DNA of 64,000 nucleotides from positions 8,586,297 to 8,650,296 of the forward strand of contig OU452206.1 in NCBI GenBank assembly GCA_911728435.2, read 5' to 3'. The translations under genes and the position numbers were made by a program. Shown piece after piece: positions 47,637-58,760 of the stretch (position 1 is its first letter; every line of letters starts with the position of its first letter). This DNA is from Apoderus coryli. Lineage: Eukaryota; Arthropoda; Insecta; Coleoptera; Attelabidae. Below the pieces are notes generated by a model. The model did no database searches, was not told the DNA's origin, and worked only from the letters and a program-made list of their open reading frames with translations.

Positions 47637-48666
47637 GTCTTTTTTTTGTCAAGCTAAAAATGAGTATCATGTCAATGGTATCATATTGACTCAAACTGAG
47701 ACTGTTAGAAACCCGAAACAATAACTTACTGAAAATATTTAATACCAGGAATGATACTTTCATTTTTACACCACAACACTATACACCTCATTGTTTGTTA
47801 AATAAACAAACTACCAAACCAAAATAACAAATATTAAAAACAATTTTAATCACAAATAGGTATATCTATCAACAATTAAAATATACCACGCATAAACCCA
47901 TAATTCAATTATAAAACCTATCTGAATTGTTGTGAAGCCGACTCTGACAGATATTCCCACTACGAGAAATGTCATTTGCGAAAATAGACGCTGTTGCGAA
48001 ATCTCCTAAATTTAATAAGATTTGGAAAAAAATGTTTCGTTCATATTGCTGAAAACTAAACAGTATTACAATTTTACCGATAACATTGAATTATTTGATT
48101 TTGTCAAGCAGTTTCGTATGACGCAACATATGGATTTATTTATAAAACAGATATGTCGCATAAATTCTGTAAGGCGAACGACAGAATAGTTTTAAATATG
48201 GCAGCTCTGTACTGAAAATAAGTGACTGAGGAGCATGCGTAGTTCGAGAAAACTCTGCATACCCGTTACACTTTTTGGTATTCGGCTGGATTTAATTAGC
48301 ATTCTAGAGTACATATATAATATAAGATTTCTATGCTTACACCTAATAGTCCTTCCTATTCTTAACCTCCTGGATACCATACCATCATCACCAATAACCA
48401 AGCATAACATAATTCCAAGCACTAAATTTTTCACTATTCACTGTGTTTAAAATCTTAGTAGCCCGACATTATTACCGATTTTTTTTAGTAGACATCACTA
48501 TTATTACCCGACGACGCGAATTTCAATAACAAAAACAAATGTACTTATTTATATCCACTCAATGTATTTCGCGATCACAATTTAAGACATTCTTTGTGGT
48601 AAAATATCAAAAATATCTTCCCGAGTCTATAACACATCTTCTAAGTTCGCGGAAAGATGGTGTACT

Positions 48667-49785
48667 GAATACAATAATATTTTATTTTAATCACACACAA
48701 TAATTTTGTAAAACGCACTTTTTTATCGTAGTGTGCCGAAAATCGATGCCTATAAACTGTGCATATATCGCAGGGCAACAAAGAAATGTAAAAAAGTACA
48801 TACCTACCTAGTTCTATTGTATTGTCGAGAATAAGATAAAAACAATAACGTAAACAACTGAGTAGTTTTTAGAGTTTTATTTTATATAGTGTGTTAAAAT
48901 TTAACTTATTTATTTTCTTAGAGGAAAATTCCAATATAATTTAAAATAATTGAACTGACAACAACTAATTGTTGCAGATAGAAAATACGTAACAAGTTCT
49001 TATATTTTTACAACTACAGGCTTTTTTACGGACATATTAGGCCCCTCTAGGACGCCGTTGATAATCGGTTGTTCTTGAATAACTTTTAAAGTAATCTGTA
49101 TAATATAACAAAAATTGTATACGATGAACGCCAGTAAGGACATTTCAAAATAGTGTTCTTGAAACTAACCTAGCTTTTTTAGTTTAACAGGGGTGCTCTA
49201 GGCCTTCAAGCTGACATTTTTAACACCCTCCGTATAATAAAGTATAAAAAATAAATCTTAGTATCCTGAACATTGAACAACAACAAAAAATATATTCTTT
49301 TTTACTGCCGATCAAGTGAACCATTATTGAGAAAAATAAAATAAAATATGCTGTGATGACCGATGAGGCTTGTTGCAAACTTAAGCGAGATGACACAAAA
49401 AATAAAACTTTAATTCGTATTTTAACTAGCAAATTTAATTTCAAATTAGGACATTATAAAACTTGTAGCAAATACAATCCTATATGAGGCGGATAAAAAG
49501 AGGCTACAAACTTTGAGTTGTAGCAGACAATGACAGCTATAATCAAAGAGTATCAAATTTATCAATTTATAGATAAGATTTCTGAACGGAAATTTTATAG
49601 TTACGGCCTTGGAGAACGTGTTGTTTTGTCACTGAAAAATATTGAGGACCATTAGAATAGTTTTTTTTCTCATCAGTTGCTTTATGAAAAAGATTGGTTG
49701 GCAAAAAATAAAATGATTGCTGGCTTATTAAAATCATCTCCTCAAAACTCCAATGTCTCAAATGCTAAAGGCTCAGCGATCTGAT
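48667..49785. other. left-arm sequence without recognised gene
   Basis: It mirrors 53,340-54,605. The right arm has about 190 bp extra near 53,365-53,560 that is missing here. No protein feature recognised. Confidence 0.5.
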
Positions 49786-49789
49786 TCAA

Positions 49790-50045
49790 CACGCAATATT
49801 TTCCATTAGAAGACAAAACTTCCCATTGGCGAACTTTTCTTCAATCAAGAGGTCGATTGAAGAATGTTCTTCTAAAGCAATAGAGTCTAGACCACACTCG
49901 AAGTGCTCCTTGTATGTAACAAAGAATTGCTTTCTTTAATATCATTCGTTTAAGTTCTGAAATTTGATTTGTTTTAATAATTGCTTTGGTTCGTTCTGTT
50001 ATCTTAGTGATATTATTTTGACCATACCTTGAGAACGTATTAGCA
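49790..50045 (-). pseudogene. retroelement-like frame of unknown identity (left arm)
   Basis: Mirror of 53,045-53,295, where a stop-free stretch reads 'KITERTKAIIKTNQISELKR', 'CYIQGALRECGLDSIALEEH' and 'LLIEEKFANGKF'. It lies close to Ty3/gypsy-like integrase pieces, so a gag-type protein is possible, but I do not recognise the family. Confidence 0.35.
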
Positions 50046-50104
50046 TGATCACAATCCTTACGCCGCGCCGCCTAGGTGAGAGGTCACTAACAGCAATTTG
50101 CCAT

Positions 50105-50400
50105 TAACATATGGCTGGGTATTGTTGACGAATTTTTAATTGGTCCGTACATGCTTCCACCTCGGCTAACTAGTGACATCTACTTACATTTTATTTATTT
50201 AAATTTAACCCCATTGCATTGAATTTTTACTTTTGGGGATACATGTTACATGAAAGACGAATGATTAGGATGAGTGATGACAAAATATTTATTTTATTTA
50301 AACATTTTAATACGTTCTGTTGAAAATTGTTCATTTTTTTCTCGTATGCAGCGAATATGCTCGATAAGACTAGAATGAAATTATTTTATCGCTATTTTGA
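50105..50400 (+). pseudogene. DDE_3 (DUF4817-type) transposase, lineage E
   Basis: 'WLGIVDEFLIGPYMLPPR' then 'LTSDIYLHFI' (about 50,112-50,195) match the mid-core of the family (compare lineage C 'VWPGIIDSFIIGPVVLPP'). After a deletion come 'NLTPLH' and, one frame over, 'FYFWGYMLHERRM', the segment around the third catalytic residue. The right arm lost 113 bp of this during LINE insertion. Confidence 0.75.
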
Positions 50401-50700
50401 AAACATCCATGTGATCAATTGGTTTTGAAGAAGTAGGTGTTAAATTAAATTTGATTACTGGTGGATTTCGATCGTATTTATTTTTGAGGCAAGTTTCACA
50501 ATTATTGATAAAATTTTCAATATCTTCATTCATTTTCCGCCATTAATATCTTGCTATTACTTCGTTGATATTTTATTTTGTTCTTCTACGGTCACTACAT
50601 CGTTTAACATTTTTGTACACTGTACAAGTTGAAAGGATGAATTTTTAAAATATGTTTGAAGGGTTAGTGTAATTTTTAATTTTTTTCAGTTTAGATTTTC
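50236..50700 (-). pseudogene. Ty3/gypsy-like integrase zinc-binding remnant (left arm)
   Basis: Mirror of 51,250-51,765 but more damaged. About 45 bp around the first histidine of the H2C2 zinc-binding module, present in the right arm, is deleted here. Confidence 0.65.
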
Positions 50701-50714
50701 TTGGGGTGTTCGGT

Positions 50715-51050
50715 TCTTATGAAATACCTACTATTTGTTAAACGCATTGGCGTAACTATAATGGCTTATAATGGGGCCTGTTTTTTGACTTTTAAAATTA
50801 ATATCTAGTTAACTATGCATTTTAGAGGAAACAATCCTTATATCAAAATCATTTAATAAGATGTCTGATTCGAAAGCAAAAATAATATCTAGGGTGTTCC
50901 ATTAAAGAAAAAACGTAGGTTTGATATAACGGGATAATGTATAAATGGCACCTATTCTAGAATGTAGTCTTAATAGGTCTACAAAATCAGACGTTGAAAG
51001 AATTTTGAAAATCTGAATAGTTTTGCCACATTAGACCGTCGCGTCTAGGG
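50715..51050. repeat. palindrome spacer repeat, also at 62,645-62,985
   Basis: 'tcttatgaaatacctactat', 'aacgcattggcgtaactata', 'ggcatgttttttgacttttaaaa'-like text and 'gaaagcaaaaataatatcta' recur in the same orientation at 62,645-62,985. It forms the first two thirds of the 512-bp spacer (50,721-51,232) between the palindrome arms. Confidence 0.85.
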
Positions 51051-51249
51051 TGACTCACCCTGTATACAAAAAAATTATCTAAAATAATGTATGTAATTTC
51101 AGAAAAAAAATTTTCAACCTGAAGAAGTTACTAATTAGTAACGAAACATTGTTTGTCATTTTATTTTATTTATTTGACGAAAATAAAAATGGTTGTTGTT
51201 TTATTTAACAAAGTTTTGTAAAAGATATTTTTATAAGAACCGAACACCC

Positions 51250-51765
51250 CAAGAAAATCTAAACTGAAAAAAATTAAAAATTACACTAACCCGTCAAACA
51301 TATTTTAAAAATTCATCCTTTCAACTTGTACAGTGTACAAAAATGTTAAACGATGTAGTGACCGTAGAAGAACAAAATAAAATAATTAAATATCATCATG
51401 TTTACAAAACAGGCCATCGCGGAATCAACGAAGTAATAGCAAGATATTAATGGCGGAAAATGAATGAAGATATTGAAAATTTTATCAATAATTGTGAAAT
51501 TTGCCTCAAAAATAAATACGATCGAAATCCACCAGTAATCAAATTTAATTTAACACCTACTTCTTCAAAACCAATTGATCACATGGATGTTTTCAAAATA
51601 GCGATAAATTAATTTCATTCTAGTCTTATCGAGCATATTCGCTGCATACGAGAAAAAAATAAACAATTTTCAACAGAACGTATTAAAATGTTTAAATAAA
51701 ATAAATATTTTGTCATCACTCATCCTAATCATTCGTCTTTCATGTAACATGTATCCCCAAAAGTA
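51250..51765 (+). pseudogene. Ty3/gypsy-like integrase zinc-binding remnant (right arm)
   Basis: 'YKTGHRGINEVIARY' and 'WRKMNEDIENFINNCEICLK' followed by NKYDRNPP give the histidine, the paired cysteines C-x2-C (CEIC) and the start of the linker of a retroviral-type integrase, followed by 'LTPTSSKPIDHMDVFK'. A stop after ARY and later stops break it. From family knowledge this H2C2 module sits between RNase H and the catalytic core of Ty3/gypsy pol; no core remains because the LINE is inserted immediately after. Confidence 0.75.
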
Positions 51766-51768
51766 AAA

Positions 51769-52966
51769 CTGTGTCTCACACGAGATACTTCTTCAGAAAC
51801 TCTCTTACTATAACTTTGATGTTAACAGTGTTGCCTTGGTTGGCTCTTATCTCAGCGATCGTTTTCAGCACGTTTTGTATGGGGGACGATACTCGGAGAA
51901 ACGAAGGGTTGGACGGGGTGTGCCCCAGGGGTCGGTTTTGGGACCTTTATTGTTTTTAATATACGTAAATGATTTATACAAATTTCAAGAAGAGTCAAAT
52001 ATAATCCTCTTTGCTGACGACACAACTAGTCTGATTAGATATCGACCAAATGACCCTTTAGGGGAGTTGGTTAAGGCTGTTGAGACTGACATAGGCAATT
52101 GGCTTCTGGCAAATGAAATGAGCTTGAATCAGGCTAAAACTCAGAGCATGAACTTTACATTGCGTTCTGCGCCTATTGATCTTCAGAGCGATGTTCGCGT
52201 GAAGTTCCTTGGGGTTCATCTTGATCCTAAATTAACCTGGGAGAGTCATGTTCGAGAACTTGGGTGCTCGCTGTCCAGGGTCATATATCTCATTAGAAGG
52301 CTTGCGCAGAGTGTTTCAATCGCCAGTCTGTTGACGGTATATCATGGTTATTTTGTTTCCCGTATGTCGTATGGTATTTTGAACTGGGGACTTAGTTCCC
52401 ATGCAATGAAAATCTTCAAGCTACAGAGGAGATGTTTACGTACAATGTTGGGGCTCGGTTGGCGTGACTGCTGTAAAAAGTATTTTGTTGAACACGGACT
52501 ACTTACTTTGCCTTCCTTGTACATCTTAAACTGTCTTGGCTACATTCGAACCAATGCCTCGCATTTTACTCTTCACTCTGATATGCATAATTATGGTACA
52601 CGAAATCGCAATGACATATTGCCTGAATTTCACCGCCTATTGAGGACTAGGAAAGGTTCTGACTATTATTGTGTTAAATTTTATAATAAGCTGCCGTCTC
52701 ACATAAAGAACCTTGGTGAAGTCCAGTTTAACAAAAGTATTAAAACATTTTTGATATCTCAAGCTTTTTATACCTTTGAGGACTATTTCAGAAGCGATAT
52801 TGTAAGATTTTTATAGATTTTAGTTTGTTTTATGTTGTTGCTATTTTAATTTGTTTGTAAGCCTTTCTTTGTTGCTGTAACTTTGATTAATTTTTGTTAT
52901 TTTTTTTGACGTACTATACATGTTATGTAACATAAGATGGTGAATAAATATATCTATCTATCTATC
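51769..52966 (+). mobile_element. 5'-truncated LINE with (TATC)n tail, right arm only
   Basis: It interrupts right-arm sequence between 'ccccaaaagtaaaa' (51,755-51,768) and 'atgttaatggcaaattgctg' (52,967). The 3' end has 'gaataaa' then a TATC/ATCT microsatellite (52,945-52,966). Compared with the left arm, 113 bp of target (left 50,112-50,224) is missing at the junction, so integration came with a target-site deletion instead of a duplication. Confidence 0.9.
51770..52816 (+). CDS. LINE reverse transcriptase, truncated, open frame
   Basis: The frame is open from the truncation point. It starts 'CVSHEILLQKLSYYNF', just after the first catalytic aspartate of the RT palm, and continues 'YLSDRFQHVLYGGR', [20 protein letters not shown] and the catalytic box 'NIILFADDTTSLI' (counted from the methionine at 51,836: FADD at residues 59-62). 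'VKFLGVHLDPKLTW' and 'SYGILNWGLS' follow, then the C-terminal 'YGTRNRNDI' and 'KFYNKLPSHIKN'. It ends at 52,816. The Jockey-like C-terminal boxes match those of the 20-kb LINE. Lack of stops over 349 codons indicates a young insertion. Confidence 0.9.
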   Translation, partial: CVSHEILLQKLSYYNFDVNSVALVGSYLSDRFQHVLYGGRYSEKRRVGRGVPQGSVLGPLLFLIYVNDLYKFQEESNIILFADDTTSLIRYRPNDPLGELVKAVETDIGNWLLANEMSLNQAKTQSMNFTLRSAPIDLQSDVRVKFLGVHLDPKLTWESHVRELGCSLSRVIYLIRRLAQSVSIASLLTVYHGYFVSRMSYGILNWGLSSHAMKIFKLQRRCLRTMLGLGWRDCCKKYFVEHGLLTLPSLYILNCLGYIRTNASHFTLHSDMHNYGTRNRNDILPEFHRLLRTRKGSDYYCVKFYNKLPSHIKNLGEVQFNKSIKTFLISQAFYTFEDYFRSDIVRFL

Positions 52967-53044
52967 TATGTTAATGGCAAATTGCTGTTAGTGACCTCTC
53001 ACCTAGGCGGCGCGGCGTAAGGATTGTGATCATGCTAATACGTT

Positions 53045-53295
53045 CTCAAGGTATGGTCAAAATAATATCACTAAGATAACAGAACGAACCAAAGCAATTA
53101 TTAAAACAAATCAAATTTCAGAACTTAAACGAATGATATTAAAGAAAGCAATTCTTTGTTACATACAAGGAGCACTTCGCGAGTGTGGTCTAGACTCAAT
53201 TGCTTTAGAAGAACATTCTTCAATCGACCTCTTGATTGAAGAAAAGTTCGCCAATGGGAAGTTTTGTCTTCTAATGGAAAATATTGCGTATTGAA
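53045..53295 (+). pseudogene. retroelement-like frame of unknown identity (right arm)
   Basis: An open stretch of about 80 codons: 'KITERTKAIIKTNQISELKR', 'MILKKAILCYIQGALREC', 'GLDSIALEEHSSIDLLIEEK', ending at TGA after 'FANGKFCLLMENIAY'. The family is not recognised. It may be part of the Ty3/gypsy-like element whose integrase remnant lies at 51.3 kb. A mirrored copy is at 49,790-50,045. Confidence 0.4.
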
Positions 53296-54605
53296 TCAGA
53301 TCGCTGAGCCTTTAGCATTTGAGACATTGGAGTTTTGAGGAGATGATTTTAATAAGCCATCAATCCCAGACCTATACCCCTTCTAAAATCTAAGAGAGAA
53401 ACACGTTTCTCATTGTTATTTCTGTCTTGGCTTCAACTGTTTGCGTTCGTTTGATTCTGGTTGAACCAGTTTGAAAGTGAAAGTTTGATAAGAAAGGCAC
53501 TGATTTGTTGTCCTTATAGTCGAAATTACCCCTTTGCATTGATTTATCGTCCATTTTATTTTAACCAGTAATCTTAGTCTTTTTGATAAAGCAACTCATC
53601 AGAAAAATGATCAAACTAAACTATTCTATTCTGTCCTCAATATTTTTCTGTAAGTGACAAAACAACACGTTCGCCAAGGCCGTAACTATAAAATTTCCGT
53701 TCAAAAAGCTCATCTTTAAATTGGTAAATTTGAAACTGTTTGATTATAACTGTCATTGTCTGCCACAACCCAAAGTTTGTAGCCTCTTTTTATCCGCCTC
53801 ATATAAGATTGTATTTGCTACAAGTTTTATAATGTCCTAATTTGAAATTAAATTTGCGAGTTAAAATACGAATTATAGTATAGTATAGTAAGTTTGCAAG
53901 AAGCCTCATCGGTCATCACAGCATATTTTATTTTAGTTTTCTCAATAATGGTTCATTTGATCGGCAGTAAAAAAGAGTATATTTTTTGTTGTTCAATGTT
54001 CAGGATACTAAGATTTATTTTTTGATTCTTTATTATACGGAGGGTGTTAAAAATGTCAGCTTGAAGGCCTAGAGCACCCTTGTTAAACTAAAAAAGCTAG
54101 GTTAGTTTCAAGAACACTATTTTAAGAGGTCCTTACTTGCGTTCATCGTATACAATTTTTGTTATATTATACAGATTACTTTAAAAGTTATTCAAGAACA
54201 ACCGATTATCAACGGCGTCCTAGAGGGGCCTAATATGTCCGTAAAAAAGCCTGTAGGTGTAAAAATATAAGAATTTGTTACGTATTTTCTATCTGCAGCA
54301 ATTAGTTGTTGTCAGTTCAATTATTTTAAATTATATCGGAATTTTCCTCTAAGAAAATAAATAAGTTAAATTTTAACACACTATATAAAATAAAACTCTT
54401 AAAAACTACTCAGTTGTTTACGTTATTGTTTTTATGTTATTCTCGACAATACAATAGAACTAGGTATGTACTTTTTTTACATTTTTTTGTTGCCCTGCGA
54501 TATATGCACAGTTTATAGGCATCGATTTTCGGCACACTACGATAAAGAAAGTGCGTTTTACAAAATTATTATTGTGTGTGATTAAAATAAAATATTATTG
54601 TATTC
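53296..54605. other. right-arm sequence without recognised gene
   Basis: Mirror of 48,667-49,785 plus about 190 bp unique to this arm (53,365-53,560). No coding feature. Confidence 0.45.
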
Positions 54606-55639
54606 AGTACACCATCTTTCCGCGAACTTTGAAGATGTGTTATAGACTCGGGAAGATATTTTTGGTATTTTACCACAAAGAATGTCTTAAATTGTGATCG
54701 CGAAATACATTGAGTGGATATAAATAATTACATTTGTTTTTAGTTATTGAAATTCGCGTCGTCGTCGGGTAATAATAGTGATGTGTACTAAAAAAATCGG
54801 TAATACTGTCGGGCTACTCAGTTTTTAAAGACAGTGAATAGTGAAAAATTTAGTGCTTGGAATTATGTTAAGCTTGGTTATTGGTGATGATGGTATGGTA
54901 TCCAGGAGGTTAAGAATAGGAAGGACAATTAGGTGTAAGTGATTTTAATTTTTTTAGATATTCCGACCAAATTGTCCAATAGTTATAAATATTTTTCAAA
55001 AAATTATTCATAGAAACAACTTTATGAATGTTCCATTTGAGGATATGGGAAACGCGTCTTGGTTCTTGTTCTTGGCAGATATTTTCCAAATAGAATTAAT
55101 GATTTTTTTGTTGTATTTTTTTCGATATGATTAATAATTAGACTATTTTGAACAAAATTAGATACGAATGGAGACAAAATTATCAAAATGTATATTTTTA
55201 ACACTTCAATATAAAAGAGCACTGTATATCGTAATCATACTTGTAACAATTCAGCTTAATACATCATTAGTTAGAGATATATACCTATATACGGGGTGTT
55301 TCTATATTCGACGGACAACGCTCTACCACAGAAAGCTTTCACTAATCCATGCATTTTGATATAAAGCCATATACCGTTAAAGGGCTTAGTTGTCTAGTTA
55401 CAGTATCTCAAAGGTTCAAATTTAAAATTGAAAATTTGCCAAAATTCATAAACGCCTTTAAATATTTTTAAATTTCGTGACCGATATGTTCTTGAAAAAA
55501 GTCATATTTTGATATAAACAATCTTTTTAAAAAAATAACCAGTGGCATGCTATAGGGGTTAGTGACAATTTTTATCCCCTTATTTTTTACGTCACTGGCA
55601 TAAATATATTTTTAGCTCTCCATATCATATATGTAATAT

Positions 55640-55880
55640 ATATATGGAGACTATTAATTTCATGAAATTTTTTTTTTATTTCATCGGAAATACTTGTTTT
55701 TGGTCATTTTATACATAAATAAGTAGTTTAAAAAATGTCTGTCTCTCTGACTGTATCCACAGAAACGCAAAAGCCACTTAACAGATTTTAACCAAATTTG
55801 GTACAAAAATGCTATTGGACATGGCAAGGAGCTGATTAGATTTGGGGAAACATTGAGCGTAGGCAATGGGTTTAAAAGAG
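55640..55880. repeat. dispersed repeat R3, copy 4 (inverted)
   Basis: Mirror of 45,760-45,990 within intron 1 of R1. Confidence 0.75.
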
Positions 55881-55929
55881 GGTCAAAAATTAAAAAAATT
55901 CATAGTTCTTAAACATATCCGAAATACTG

Positions 55930-57060
55930 CATAATTTTTTACGCCTTTGAATATAACCTAAATTATTGAACATAAAATATTAGACCACATTGGCGTTCGA
56001 AAATAGTGTAAAATAGGGTAAAAAATATTTAAAAAAAACGTATTTCTTAAACAAAGCAGAAATATTAACTAGTTATTTATAGCTTTGATAGAGAATAGCC
56101 TATAAAATGTGTCATAAATAACTTACTTTCATAGGCGTTCGTAAATAGTGGAAAAGGGGTCAAAACATAAGAAATATATATTTCCTAAACTTATTCGAAA
56201 TATGGAATAATTTTTCATAGTTGTGATACAATATAAGCTAAAAAATATTCCATAAAAGAATTGGTTCACACAGGCGTTCGAAAATAGTTTAAAAAAAGGG
56301 TAAAAAACAAAAAAAAAAAAATGTTTCCCAAATATACCAGAAAAATTGGCTAATTATATATAGCTTTCATATAAGATAACCTACAAAATGCAGCATAAAA
56401 TCTAAAATAAAAAAAATATTTAAAATGTAAAATTTTGTATATTTAACTAGTTGAATTGGTGTTAAAACGACAAAAATTAATGTACCATAGGCGTCCGTGA
56501 AAATTCCATAAAAGGGTCAGAAAAAATTTGTATCCGTGATAACTCAAAAACCACTTAACGGATTTTAACCACATTTGGTACGAAACTACTACAGGATATT
56601 TATAGGTGGTGATTAACATTGAGCGTAGGCAAGGGGATTAAAAGAGGGTTCAAAAATTTAAAAAAATCAAAGTTCTTAAACTTATCCGAAATGTTGATTA
56701 ATTTTTTGTGCGTTTAATTAAATATAACCTAAAATATTTAACCTAAACAATTATAAATGAGGTAAAAAGGTTAGAAAAAAACGTACCTACTACTTAAAAA
56801 TTGCAGAAATGTTGACTAGTTATTTATAGCTTTGATAGAATATAACCTATAAAATGTGTTATAAATAACTTGTTTTCATAGGTGTTCGTAAATAGTGTAG
56901 AAGGGGTCAAAATAAAAAAAATATATACTTCCTAAGCTTATTCGAAATACGGAATGATTTTTCATAGTTGTAATAGAATATAACCTAAAAAATGTTAGAT
57001 AGATAGTAGAAAAGGAGGCAAAATAAATTTTATAATAAAAAAGAACTTGGCGTAGAAGAT
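55930..57060. repeat. intronic repeat array with CGAACGCC core (right)
   Basis: Reverse-complement counterpart of 43,120-45,700. Only about five or six recognisable units ('ggcgttcgtaaatagtg', 'caggcgttcgaaaatag') remain versus about 14 on the left. Confidence 0.85.
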
Positions 57061-58379
57061 CTGAAATATAAAATTTGTACGTAATAATAGCGCCTCCAAA
57101 GAGAAGAAAAAGGAACAAAACGCAATACTTAAAAAAAATATATATAAATTTTAGATAATTGATAAAAAGGTCCTAAAATTATTAGTTTTCCACTTAAATA
57201 TGGAGAGCTTTTCGTGCCTCGAGGGCAACAGTTTATTTTAGCAAAACCGTTTAAAATTTTAAAATGGCAAGTTAATAGGACACACATTAGGTAACTGTAT
57301 AGCCCAATTGTAAATATTGTACAGGGTGGTCACAATTTTTTATTGTTCATATCAATCATATTTATTTAAATAACTTTCCGATTTTAAATAGCACACCCTA
57401 TATTTCATAGCACCTGTCGATACTAATTAATGTTCTCTATCATACGGTATTAGGCTTCGCTATACCTAACTGTCAACATTTTTGTTAAATGCTGCTGGTC
57501 GACCTATATGCACCCACGCAAACAAAATTTGCAATTTGAATTTTGTTAGGCAATGAGAGACCGAGGCGAATGTACTGCCCGACCCGGTATATAGTCATTT
57601 AAAATACTATATGCCGTCAGAATTAGGAGCAAGTTGCAAATAAAACTATCCGGATTCATTATTATATTCCTGTTATAAAATAATTACTATAATATGTGGT
57701 AGAATAATTTTGTTAATAATTTCTTTTTCTACATTTCAGGAGTGCCCATAGGCCCTAGTTTTGTTAAGGTTAGGCATGGAATGGAATGGATTGGAGTTTA
57801 GTGCAGCAAGGTTTGTTACATGGTAGGTACTCTTCGAATAAATTCAGTCATATTGGGTATAATTTTTTTAATAGTCAAAAAGTATAAACAAAAAAAAATC
57901 TTTATTAATTGTTAAAAGTGCGTACTTTCTTTGTTATAGATAAATCCTATCCAGTTCGCGGCGAATGTAATGCTTAAAAACTAGTGAGTTTGTGTGTGAT
58001 TTAATTGCGATTTCGAAGTCGTTATTCGTTAAATTAAATAGTAGCCCGACTCGCGCTTGTAATTTTCAAAAGAAAAAAATTTTTGAGGATTTATATTGGA
58101 CAATAGTAACACACTGATAACTGAAGCATGGTAAACAACTCCTGGTTTAGTAGAATATTCGACAAATTGTAGGTGTAAGTGAATTTAAGCTTATTTGTAT
58201 TATAGAATTATTTTTAACCATGAACAACTTTTTTTTTGCAGAAGTGTGTAGATGGTATATCCAATAAAAGTATCTCAGAACGGGAATATTATTTAAGGCT
58301 ACTTTTGATGCAAGAGTTTGAATTTCAAAATGTTTTATTAATTCAAGTAAAAAAAGCTATTTTTTTTCAAAATTTTACG

Positions 58380-58615
58380 TTCGGTTATCATCAGCTTTTA
58401 AACAAGAACTTCAACAAATGATCGAAAATGACTTTCAATTAAGTACTAAGTAACAACATTTCAAAAAGCAGCATAGGTTTGAGTTTCAAAATGTGCTAAT
58501 TAAAGTCAAGAATACAATTTCTTCCAAAATTTCGAGTTCGGTTATCATCAGATTTGAAACAAAAATTTCAATAAATGATCAAAAATTAATTTGAATTAAG
58601 TATTAATACGCTCAG
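58380..58615. repeat. two divergent satellite units between copies R1 and R2
   Basis: Mirror of 41,570-41,870. Two degenerate 150-bp units separate exon 4 of R1 from exon 0 of R2. Confidence 0.8.
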
Positions 58616-58760
58616 TTGAGCGATATATGGGACATCACGAAGAAAAATAATTTCGGAGTTGCCAAATATCATTTACTTAAAGCAAGTTGGTTTATTAATA
58701 ATACCTCAATGATTATTTAAATTTAGAGCCATTGATTTGACAGATACAGCAGTGAAGATC

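Larger units (their letters stand above)
46699..48343. mobile_element. P-superfamily transposon with THAP exon, 8-bp TSD
   Basis: A 1,629-bp element (46,707-48,335) flanked by the direct 8-bp repeat CTTACACC (46,699-46,706 and 48,336-48,343). Its terminal inverted repeats run about 45 bp: CACAGAAATCTTATATTATA... at the left and, inverted, CATAGAAATCTTATATTATA... at the right, both leading to TACTCTAGAATG. The right arm has the empty site (TCACTTACACCTAATTG in reverse complement at about 54,930). An 8-bp target duplication, CA-starting ends and an internal THAP domain (47,445-47,636) all agree with the P superfamily. No full transposase is present, so this is an internally deleted copy. Confidence 0.9.
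41880..48666 (-). pseudogene. unrecognised 5-exon unit, copy L1 (damaged)
   Basis: Mirror of R1. Exon 2 (42,477-42,395, 83 nt), exon 3 (42,278-42,035, 244 nt) and exon 4 (from 41,965) keep normal splice sites. The 5' end is damaged. The exon 0 donor reads GA where R1 has GT (near 48,607). The exon 1 acceptor AG present in R1 (TTTTTAG) is TTTTTG here (near 48,532). A P-type transposon has inserted exactly in the exon 1 donor, duplicating GGTGTAAG. Exon 1 still shows MLCLVIGDDGMVSRRLRIGR. Together these suggest a copy that has lost its normal splicing while its mirror remained intact. Confidence 0.45.
38251..50720 (+). repeat. giant inverted repeat, left arm
   Basis: The arm is recovered reverse-complemented at 51,233-61,187. 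Matching landmarks include the satellite array, four 5-exon units, the intronic CGAACGCC repeats, the (inverted) Ty3/gypsy-like pieces, and 'cctaggcggcgcggcgtaagg' at about 50,060 and 53,015. The 65-codon frame at 40,203-40,400 is encoded identically at 59,679-59,876 on the other strand. A 210-bp sample (49,025-49,235 versus 54,050-54,240) differs at about five positions, so identity is around 97% there. Left-only additions are a P-type element (46,707-48,335), one 600-bp satellite block and extra intronic repeats. It also holds a 113-bp segment, at about 50,112-50,224, that the right arm has lost. Confidence 0.95.
54606..58340 (+). ncRNA. unrecognised 5-exon unit, copy R1
   Basis: Predicted exons: 0 at 54,606-54,664 (begins at a TCAGT initiator-like word; donor TTG|GTATTT, weak), 1 at 54,744-54,932 (acceptor TTTTTAG, donor TAG|GTGTAAG), 2 at 57,740-57,822 (83 nt; acceptor ACATTTCAG, donor ATG|GTAGGT), 3 at 57,940-58,172 (233 nt; acceptor TTTGTTATAG, donor TAG|GTGTAAG), and 4 from 58,242 (acceptor TTTTTTTTGCAG) with AATAAA at 58,263. 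Exon 1 has MLSLVIGDDGMVSRRLRIGR, aligned without gaps to the R2 exon 1 frame; splicing to exon 2 gives a stop after SAHRP in both. Intron 1 (2.8 kb) holds the CGAACGCC array and an R3 repeat. Function unknown. The conserved exon length and splice sites are the evidence for a real transcript. Confidence 0.45.

Noticed and set aside
48192..48434. 80-codon minus-strand frame across the P-type element end
   Set aside because: It is a chance fusion of exon 1 of copy L1 with the inserted terminal repeat; the right arm shows the unfused exon.
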